Positions 5,587-11,675 of a DNA stretch of 13,601 bases are shown in pieces. The stretch's first letter is position 1. Every line of letters begins with the position of its first letter. Below the pieces are notes generated by a model. That model was not told the DNA's origin. It saw nothing but the letters and a program-made list of their open reading frames with translations, and made no database searches. Both the position numbers and the translations under genes were made by a program. Origin of the DNA: Prevotellaceae bacterium UBA1743 (GTDB taxonomy: Bacteria > Bacteroidota > Bacteroidia > Bacteroidales > Bacteroidaceae); the NCBI GenBank assembly GCA_002314945.1, contig DCHV01000096.1, positions 3,708-17,308 of the forward strand, given 5' to 3'.

Positions 5587-7509
5587 TTACTTTATCTTCA
5601 TCTGAATCATGCCTACGCTGTGAGGAGGCAATACAGTGTGCACCTTCTTTTTGGTGGCTTCAACCTGAAGTGGTGACTCGCTGAAGAAGGAATGAGCCGT
5701 GACGTCGTCGGAGGAAAACAGGTTGCTCTGCAAGAATTTTCCCTTCAATGCGAAATCGAAGGAGCGTTCCTGATCATACTGTGTGTTGAGGAGGGTGATA
5801 GTGAGGGTGTCACCTTTGAGCGAGGCAACGGTGGAATAGTCATCATCCTCTGTCACCTTGCACAGGAGAGCATCCTGATGAATCTTCATGAGGGAGAATA
5901 TCTGGCCGTTGGCAGTGAGACGGCTTTCGGTAGGAGTAATCAGGATAGCACCTTCGCCTACAGGTTGGAAATAGCTGACGATGGGCATGTCCAGGGCGTT
6001 CGTCTCGCGCAGGAACATGTGCAGCATCTTGGCTGTGAAAATACCTTCTCCCACGCAAGAGGGGCGATACCACGCATACCATTGATTCCACTCATCGAAG
6101 GAAATATGCAGTTTCTTACCTGTCTCATCCAACAATTTTCTCATCTCACGCGCGAGTGATACGCTCCAACCTGCGGAGCCTACTATTCCCTCGTAGGTCT
6201 TACGTGTGTCCTCTTCGCTTGTATAATGGAAACCGCCCTCTGGACCTAAATATTGATGCAAAGAGATGTAGGGTACTTTCTCGGCAAGTGCGGCAGCAGA
6301 ATTCTCTACCCAATCTTTGTTGGGGTAGGGGCCAGAGGAGCAGAATTCCAGGTCGGGACTTACCTTCAGCATTGCATCGGCTTGTTGTTCAGCCAATTCG
6401 GCATATTCTTTTGGACCACTCGGCCCTTCCATGTGTACGTATCCCATCTCGTTGCCCAAGGACCAGAAACGGACGTTGTAGGGTTCTGTGAAACCACGTT
6501 CTGCACGTATCTTACCATATTCTGTATCGGGAGCGCCGTTGCAGTATTCCACCCACTCTGCACTTTCCTCGGGAGTATTCCATGCTGCATTGATGGTGAT
6601 CCATGGCTCAGCCCCCACTTCACGGCAAAGGGCGATGAAATCGTCTGTGCCTATTTCGTGGTAGTCGTAGCCATCGGAGTGCGGCTGTGTCTCTATTTCT
6701 GTGGCAGCCTGCAGAGGACCGCGCTCATCTACAGGCAACAGTCCATCCTTCCAACGATATTCACCCGCGAAATTACCTCCAGGCCATCTCAGCATACGTG
6801 GTCCTATTGCCTTGAGATCGCGTACTACATCGGAGCGCATCCCGTGGAAATTGTCCTTGGGAAGCATGGAGAGTGCACCAAAGGCGATTTCGGCCTTAGT
6901 AGTGTAGGTGTAGCGGATGCAGCCATCCATATCGTTCGTGTTGGGGGTAAGTTCAAACTCGTCTATCTTCCATTCATCCGAGGGTGACAGGGAGAGGGTA
7001 TGGGTTGCATAGACCTGCTTTCCATAGCGGTCGGTTAGTTCGACTTTCAGAGAGAGAGGCTTGTTCACGCGTGTGACAGTACGCAAAAGATAGGGCTTTC
7101 CTGCCTGCAGTGCCACTTCGCGCTGTCCCATGCCTGCTGTTTGACCCTCGATGAGGTTTTCCACGACTTGAGCGTTCAGTTCATTGATGCGCCTCATTTT
7201 GTCAAGGCAGATATGATGTGTGTAGCAGCCATATCTGCCCCATTCCATCAGATAGAGTGTTTTCTCTCCAATAGGAAACCAATGTGCTGCCAATCCTTCG
7301 TTGCGCGAAGGTTTTCCTGCAAACTTGCGATTGCGGAGCATCTGTGCACTCAGTCCTCCGTTCACTGCAGAACGGGTATGCTCCAGGTTGAACGAGAATA
7401 CATACGGTGAAAAGGGCTCTGCTACTTTCGTGTCAATTTTCTGGGCACTGAGTCCTTGTGCACTGACAGCGGCCATGAGCCAAATCAATAATTTGTGGTG
7501 TCGGTTCAT
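5587..7509 (-). CDS. Secreted GH51 alpha-L-arabinofuranosidase
   Basis: This 640-residue enzyme removes terminal alpha-L-arabinofuranosyl groups from arabinan or arabinoxylan fragments. An N-terminal signal peptide (MNRHHKLLIWLMAAVSAQGLSAQ, with a basic start and hydrophobic core) lacks a lipobox cysteine, so the product is probably periplasmic. Residues ~30-210 form a beta-rich N-terminal domain, and a TIM barrel follows from about 225. The barrel carries RWPGGNFAGEYRW (241-253), the acid/base Glu354 in WSLGNEMG, and the nucleophile Glu473 in FDEWNQWY, all typical of family GH51. A C-terminal beta domain ends with PPHSVGMIQMK. The gene begins 30 bp after the fmt stop with no visible promoter, so it appears to be read through from fmt. 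No SusC/SusD pair or other glycosidase is present, so it is an isolated polysaccharide gene here. Confidence 0.92.
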   Translation of the reverse strand: MNRHHKLLIWLMAAVSAQGLSAQKIDTKVAEPFSPYVFSFNLEHTRSAVNGGLSAQMLRNRKFAGKPSRNEGLAAHWFPIGEKTLYLMEWGRYGCYTHHICLDKMRRINELNAQVVENLIEGQTAGMGQREVALQAGKPYLLRTVTRVNKPLSLKVELTDRYGKQVYATHTLSLSPSDEWKIDEFELTPNTNDMDGCIRYTYTTKAEIAFGALSMLPKDNFHGMRSDVVRDLKAIGPRMLRWPGGNFAGEYRWKDGLLPVDERGPLQAATEIETQPHSDGYDYHEIGTDDFIALCREVGAEPWITINAAWNTPEESAEWVEYCNGAPDTEYGKIRAERGFTEPYNVRFWSLGNEMGYVHMEGPSGPKEYAELAEQQADAMLKVSPDLEFCSSGPYPNKDWVENSAAALAEKVPYISLHQYLGPEGGFHYTSEEDTRKTYEGIVGSAGWSVSLAREMRKLLDETGKKLHISFDEWNQWYAWYRPSCVGEGIFTAKMLHMFLRETNALDMPIVSYFQPVGEGAILITPTESRLTANGQIFSLMKIHQDALLCKVTEDDDYSTVASLKGDTLTITLLNTQYDQERSFDFALKGKFLQSNLFSSDDVTAHSFFSESPLQVEATKKKVHTVLPPHSVGMIQMKIK

Positions 7510-7539
7510 AGTTATTGTTTTTGTAGAGTGAATATTCTG

Positions 7540-8511
7540 TTATTGGAAGTGGCATTCCTCGATGCGTGCTCCACGCAGAAAATCGCCGATGGACATTCTC
7601 TTTTTTCCTGCCAACTGTACTTCGAGCAAGTCGAGCCATCCATCTTGGAGAGCCATTCGCAGGCAGGTTTTTCCATCGGTGAAAAGTGTGCCTATTGCGC
7701 TGTCGCAAGGCTCAGAGGATGGTGCGGTGCGGAAAATCTTGAGCACACTCTCCTGTCCCTGGGGCGTGACAAGAAGCGTCCACGCAGCAGGGTAGGGGCT
7801 CATGCCACGCACGAAGTTGTGAGCTTGGCGCACAGTGAGTTCCTGCAACTGGAGTTGGCATGTCTCTCTGAATATTTTGGGTGCGGGGCGCAAGTCTTCG
7901 CCCGTCATGAACTGCGACTGAGGGATGGCGCGTGCTTCTCCGCGAGCAATCATTTCCACGGTCTTGAGCACTACGCCCGCACCTGTTTCCATCAGTTTGT
8001 CGTGTACATCACCTGCATTGTCGGTGTCACAGATGGGGACGCGCTGCTGAAGGATGATGCGTCCTGTGTCGATCTCCTCGTCGAGGAAGAAAGTGGTAAC
8101 CCCCGTCTCCTTGTCGCCATGGATGACAGCCCAGTTGATGGGCGCGGCTCCCCGATACTGGGGGAGGAGCGCAGCATGGAGGTTGAAGGTGCCCAGAGGT
8201 GGCATTCCCCACACCACCTGTGGCAACATGCGGAAGGCAACGACTATCTGCAAGTCGGCCTTCAGTGCACGCAACTGGGACAAGAACGTCTCGTCGCGCA
8301 GCTTCTCCGGTTGCAATACAGGAATATTGTGGTCGATGGCATATTGTTTGACGGGGCTTGCCTGGAGTACATCATGATGTCGTCCCACGGCTTTGTCTGG
8401 CATCGTGACAACTCCCACAATGTTGTACCCAGCCTGCACGAGGCGGTCGAGGGTGCAAACTGCAAAATCGGGAGTCCCCATATAGACGATGCGTAACTCT
8501 TTTTCTTTCAT
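7540..8511 (-). CDS. fmt: Methionyl-tRNA formyltransferase
   Basis: Fmt (323 residues, the usual length) transfers a formyl group from 10-formyl-tetrahydrofolate to initiator Met-tRNA in the cytoplasm. It opens with the Rossmann segment LRIVYMGTPDFAV. The catalytic region FNLHAALLPQYRGAAPINWA contains Asn110 and His112, and DEEIDTG contains Asp148, matching the E. coli catalytic triad Asn106/His108/Asp144 shifted by four. Most homologues have HASLLP, while here it is HAALLP. The C-terminal OB-fold domain (about 210-320) is present. The start at 8511 was chosen because a -7 box lies at 8533-8540 and family members begin close to the RIVFMGTP segment. It heads a leftward pair with the GH51 gene and diverges from the DHH phosphoesterase. 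Confidence 0.95.
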   Translation of the reverse strand: MKEKELRIVYMGTPDFAVCTLDRLVQAGYNIVGVVTMPDKAVGRHHDVLQASPVKQYAIDHNIPVLQPEKLRDETFLSQLRALKADLQIVVAFRMLPQVVWGMPPLGTFNLHAALLPQYRGAAPINWAVIHGDKETGVTTFFLDEEIDTGRIILQQRVPICDTDNAGDVHDKLMETGAGVVLKTVEMIARGEARAIPQSQFMTGEDLRPAPKIFRETCQLQLQELTVRQAHNFVRGMSPYPAAWTLLVTPQGQESVLKIFRTAPSSEPCDSAIGTLFTDGKTCLRMALQDGWLDLLEVQLAGKKRMSIGDFLRGARIEECHFQ

Positions 8512-8532
8512 TCTGTAGTGTGTTTGTTTCTC

Positions 8533-8564
8533 CAAAGGTAGGGCGATTTGTACAAACGCCCAAA
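8533..8564 (-). promoter_or_regulatory. Promoter of fmt
   Basis: On the minus strand a TTTG -33 box (8561-8564) is separated by 20 bp from TACCTTTG (8533-8540), an exact -7 match. Transcription should begin near 8527, about 15 nt before the ATG. Confidence 0.72.
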
Positions 8565-8600
8565 TTATATCCAAAAGAAACATAAAAATAAGCTGCAAAT

Positions 8601-8632
8601 GTTGCAAGTTGTCGTTTTATTGCCTATTTTTG
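8601..8632 (+). promoter_or_regulatory. Promoter of the DHH phosphoesterase gene
   Basis: GTTG (8601-8604) is followed after 20 bp by TATTTTTG (8625-8632), which matches TAnnTTTG. The predicted start is near 8638, only about 5 nt from the ATG at 8643. It diverges from the fmt promoter; the two -33 boxes are 36 bp apart. Confidence 0.65.
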
Positions 8633-8642
8633 CATCTTGATT

Positions 8643-9677
8643 ATGGTACGTATTCTGACAGATGAAGAACAGCAATGGCTGGAGCAGGCTATCGCCTCGG
8701 CTCAGCGCATTGTGATATGCGGGCATGTGAATCCTGATGGGGACGCGATAGGCAGTACGCTGGCACTGAAATGGTGGTTGACTGGAAAGGGAAAGCAGGT
8801 GACAGTGGCTGTGCCCAACTATTTCCCCGATTTTCTCCACTGGATGCCTGGCGCGAAAAACATACTTCTCTATTCCAAATCTCCCGAGGAGGTGAAGAAG
8901 GCTATGCAGGAGGCAGACTTGATGTTGCTGGTGGATTTCAACCAGACATCTCGCATGAATGAAATGGAAGAAGCAGTGAATGCCTCAAAAGCCGTGCGCG
9001 TTCTGATAGACCATCATCTGGATCCTGACCGTTCCTGTGCAAGTCAGGTGGTTTCTCGTCCTGAGATGTGTGCCGCCAGCGAAGTGGTATGTCATCTGCT
9101 ATGGCAACTGGGCGAGTGGGAGCACGTCACGCTGGATGCGGCAATCTGCCTCTATGCAGGTATGATGTGCGACACAGGTGCCTTTACGTACAACTCCAGC
9201 CGCAGCGTTATCTACGAATGCATCAGCCATTTGCTGGAGAAAGGGGTGGACAAGGACCGCATCTATCGCAATGTGTTCTGGACTTGTTCTCCGCAGCGCA
9301 TCCGTTTACAGGGGTACATGCTCTATGTGAAGATGCAACTGATGCTGCCCTATCATGCCAGTATCATGACGCTGACCAACAAGGAGCGCAAGAGGTTCAA
9401 ATGCGTCAACGGCGATACGGAAGGCATTGTGAACATGCCTTTGCAAATATCGAGAATGCGACTGAGCATCTTCCTGAGCGAGGATACAGAACATCCCGAG
9501 CGCATCCGGGTGAGCTTGCGCAGTGTGGATGATTTCCCCTGCAACGAGATGTCGGCACAGTTCTTCAACGGTGGTGGACATCGCAATGCAAGCGGTGGAC
9601 ATCTGGAGTGCAGTATGGAGGAAGCCGTGGAAATTGCTCAGAAGGCAATCCAAGCTTTTGCAACGAAATTGAAATAA
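8643..9677 (+). CDS. nrnA: DHH/DHHA1 phosphoesterase, NrnA-like oligoribonuclease / pAp phosphatase
   Basis: Members of this cytoplasmic family degrade short oligoribonucleotides and in many cases dephosphorylate pAp; some act on cyclic-dinucleotide breakdown products. The 344-residue product has the full set of manganese-binding motifs: HVNPDGDAIGS (His28, Asp32, Asp34), VDFN (Asp98), the signature IDHH (residues 122-125) and MCDTGAF (Asp177). The DHHA1 substrate-binding domain ends with GGGHRNASGGH (310-320). The start at 8643 is the first ATG after the promoter; a TTG at 8637 lies at the predicted transcription start. The next gene has its own promoter. Choosing between NrnA-type and cyclic-dinucleotide-processing activity would need biochemical data. 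Confidence 0.88.
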   Translation: MVRILTDEEQQWLEQAIASAQRIVICGHVNPDGDAIGSTLALKWWLTGKGKQVTVAVPNYFPDFLHWMPGAKNILLYSKSPEEVKKAMQEADLMLLVDFNQTSRMNEMEEAVNASKAVRVLIDHHLDPDRSCASQVVSRPEMCAASEVVCHLLWQLGEWEHVTLDAAICLYAGMMCDTGAFTYNSSRSVIYECISHLLEKGVDKDRIYRNVFWTCSPQRIRLQGYMLYVKMQLMLPYHASIMTLTNKERKRFKCVNGDTEGIVNMPLQISRMRLSIFLSEDTEHPERIRVSLRSVDDFPCNEMSAQFFNGGGHRNASGGHLECSMEEAVEIAQKAIQAFATKLK

Positions 9678-9712
9678 TTCAGCGAAATATCTCCTGTTTC
9701 GGCGAATATGTG

Positions 9713-9720
9713 TACCTTTG
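9713..9720 (+). promoter_or_regulatory. Promoter -7 box for the lipoprotein-hemW pair
   Basis: TACCTTTG is an exact -7 match, located 21 bp before the ATG at 9742. The -33 region has no clear TTTG. It implies that the lipoprotein and hemW are transcribed separately from the upstream phosphoesterase, although read-through across the 64-bp gap is possible. Confidence 0.6.
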
Positions 9721-9741
9721 CAACGATTTAGAAGACAAATA

Positions 9742-10443
9742 ATGAGAAAATACGTATATTTCATATCGGGAATACTTCTCCTCCTGCTGACTTGTATGGC
9801 CTCCTGCAGTGACGAAGAGACGTATGCCGATCAGAAGAAGAAAGAGGTGAAGGCCATCAACTCGTTCTTGGGACGTGACGTGAACATAGTGGGGCCTGAG
9901 GGCGATACCCTCTGCAAAGTGGGAAAGATAAAGGTGATCGACGAGAAGACGTTCGAGGCACAGGATTCCACTACCAATCTGGCGGAGAATGAATATGTGC
10001 TGCTCAAGAGCAGTGGCGTATATATGCAGATCGTGCGCAAGGGAGTAGGAAAACCTATCCAGAGCGGAGATAACAAACGTGTATTATGCCGTTTTTTCGA
10101 ATTCAATATCTTGGGTGACAGCCTCCAGTTGAATAACAGTGTCCTATATTGGCATACGAACCCCGAGATAATGGATGTGTCGAATACTTTGGGCAGCATC
10201 ACTGCAAGTTTCAATACCACGGTAAATGGTGGAGGTGCCATGTATGCCGCCTATAGCTCTACCTCGGTGCCTACAGGATGGATTCTTCCCCTGAGTTACG
10301 TAGGATTAGGACGGCAGACAAAAGCAGACGAGGGCATTGCCAAGGTACGTCTGATTGTGCCTCATTCCCAGGGACAGACACAAGCCACGAGCAACGTGTA
10401 TCCCTGTTTCTACGAAGTTACTTATCAGGAAATGCGTGACTGA
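9742..10443 (+). CDS. DUF4827-like surface lipoprotein
   Basis: The 233-residue product has a lipoprotein signal peptide: a basic MRK, a hydrophobic core, and a lipobox ending MASC with Cys22 as the lipidation site. The residues after it, SDEE, resemble the acidic Bacteroidetes lipoprotein export signal that sends lipoproteins to the cell surface. The mature part resembles the Bacteroidales DUF4827 family by recall. The segment SSGVYMQIVRKGVGKPIQSGDN (about 99-120) looks like the start of an FKBP-type peptidyl-prolyl isomerase domain, though catalytic aromatic residues could not be assigned, so activity is uncertain. The start at 9742 follows from the promoter and signal peptide. Its end overlaps the hemW start by 8 bp, suggesting translational coupling. 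Confidence 0.75.
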   Translation: MRKYVYFISGILLLLLTCMASCSDEETYADQKKKEVKAINSFLGRDVNIVGPEGDTLCKVGKIKVIDEKTFEAQDSTTNLAENEYVLLKSSGVYMQIVRKGVGKPIQSGDNKRVLCRFFEFNILGDSLQLNNSVLYWHTNPEIMDVSNTLGSITASFNTTVNGGGAMYAAYSSTSVPTGWILPLSYVGLGRQTKADEGIAKVRLIVPHSQGQTQATSNVYPCFYEVTYQEMRD

Positions 10444-11560
10444 GAAGGGTAGGGGGGGAATCTACGTTCATGTGCCTTTCTGCAAGTCGAGGTGCATCTA
10501 TTGCGACTTCTACTCCACTGTGCACTCTGCCGAGTGGCAGGAACGGTATGTGGATGCTCTGCAGCGTGAAGTGACGTTGCGACACACCGAATTAGTTTCA
10601 CCAGCCGATACCTTATATATAGGTGGGGGTACACCGAGTCAACTTTCCCCCTCGACTCTGCTGCGGCTTTTCCGAATCCTGGATATGTATTTCACTTTCA
10701 CACCCGATGCGGAAGTGACAATCGAAGCAAATCCAGAGGATGTGACGGAGGAATGGTTGGCGGTACTGAGGGATACTCCCGTAAACCGCATCAGCATGGG
10801 TGTACAGACTTTTGATGACTCATTGCTCGCTCTCCTGAGGCGCAGGCATTCGTCAAGGGATGCGTTGCAAGCAGTCGAACGATGCAGGAAAGCAGGATTT
10901 GACAACCTGAGCCTCGATCTGATGTATGGTTTGCCAGGTCAAACGTATGAACAATGGAAAACGGATGTAGAGGAGGTGCTTCATCTGGGTGTGCCCCATC
11001 TGAGTGCCTATGCCTTGCAAGTGGAAGACGGTACATTATTAGGAAAGTATATAAAGGAGGGGAAATGGAAGGAAACGGACGAGGAACTCTATCTGGCATT
11101 CTACGAGTATTTGCTGGATGCTGTTGCTCAGGCAGGCATGAACCACTATGAAATCTCCAATTTCTGTCTCCCTGGTTTCCACTCGCGTCATAATAGCTCA
11201 TATTGGGCGCAGGCACCTTATTTAGGTCTTGGCCCTGGCGCACATTCGTACGACGGAGATCGTCATCGCAGGTGGAACAAACCAGGATTGCGGGCGTATG
11301 TGGAGAATGCCGGGGTTCCTCCTCATGGAGAAGAAACACTCTCGGACAATGAACTGTATGACGAGCTGGTGATGACCCGACTTCGTACTTCAGAGGGCCT
11401 TTCACTCTCTCTCCTGAGCGAAGAAAATAAGGCATATTGTCTTGCACAAGCAGCAACACATCTGCACAGAGGAAAATTGACCTGTAAAAATGATGTTTTG
11501 CGGCTTACGAGAAAAGGAATTTTCACTTCGGATGACATAATGAGCGACTTGATGCGCTAA
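10436..11560 (+). CDS. hemW: Radical-SAM heme chaperone HemW
   Basis: HemW (374 residues, the expected length) binds a 4Fe-4S cluster and heme and is thought to deliver heme to membrane enzymes. The cluster motif CKSRCIYCDF (Cys16, Cys20, Cys23) lacks the fourth Cys that distinguishes HemN, and the HNSSYW motif in the C-terminal half matches the HemW heme-binding HNxxYW. Also visible are YIGGGTPS and IEANPE of the radical-SAM barrel and GLGPGAHSYDG. The start is assigned to GTG 10436, because HemW proteins begin about 8 residues before this Ile-Tyr-x-His strand and no ATG lies closer. The next upstream ATG (10355) would add 27 residues wholly inside the lipoprotein gene. Many such genes are misnamed coproporphyrinogen oxidase. 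Confidence 0.88.
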   Translation: MTEKGRGGIYVHVPFCKSRCIYCDFYSTVHSAEWQERYVDALQREVTLRHTELVSPADTLYIGGGTPSQLSPSTLLRLFRILDMYFTFTPDAEVTIEANPEDVTEEWLAVLRDTPVNRISMGVQTFDDSLLALLRRRHSSRDALQAVERCRKAGFDNLSLDLMYGLPGQTYEQWKTDVEEVLHLGVPHLSAYALQVEDGTLLGKYIKEGKWKETDEELYLAFYEYLLDAVAQAGMNHYEISNFCLPGFHSRHNSSYWAQAPYLGLGPGAHSYDGDRHRRWNKPGLRAYVENAGVPPHGEETLSDNELYDELVMTRLRTSEGLSLSLLSEENKAYCLAQAATHLHRGKLTCKNDVLRLTRKGIFTSDDIMSDLMR

Positions 11561-11582
11561 AATTGGGCTGTTTTTTCGTTTT

Positions 11583-11637
11583 ATGTCAAAAAACATCTCT
11601 TTGTTGTGTGTATATTGATAATAAATCCTTAACTTTA
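11583..11637 (+). promoter_or_regulatory. Putative regulatory region of fusA2 (palindrome and weak -7 box)
   Basis: ATGT-N6-ACAT (11583-11596) is a perfect palindrome with the 6-bp spacing typical of CRP-family operators. TAACTTTA (11630-11637) matches seven of eight positions implied by TAnnTTTG, with a start near 11644 and a leader of about 30 nt. No proper -33 box is seen, which would fit an activator-dependent promoter. Each element alone could be chance. Confidence 0.35.
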
Positions 11638-11675
11638 TGCCGAAATATTCACAAAATCATTAAAAATTATCCAAT

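Noticed and set aside
7495..8496. Long plus-strand frame of 333 residues opposite fmt
   Set aside because: It is antisense to an unmistakable fmt gene and has no recognisable motifs; long shadow frames are common in this codon usage.
9683..9701. Possible terminator hairpin CGAAA/TTTCG after the DHH gene
   Set aside because: It has only a 5-bp stem, a 9-nt loop and no T run; too weak to call.
10355..10435. N-terminal extension of HemW from the upstream ATG
   Set aside because: These 27 residues lie wholly inside the lipoprotein gene and are not part of normal HemW proteins.
11667..11675. DnaA-box-like TTATCCAAT
   Set aside because: It is a single imperfect copy (7 of 9) far from the origin region and just before the fusA2 start; no cluster was seen.
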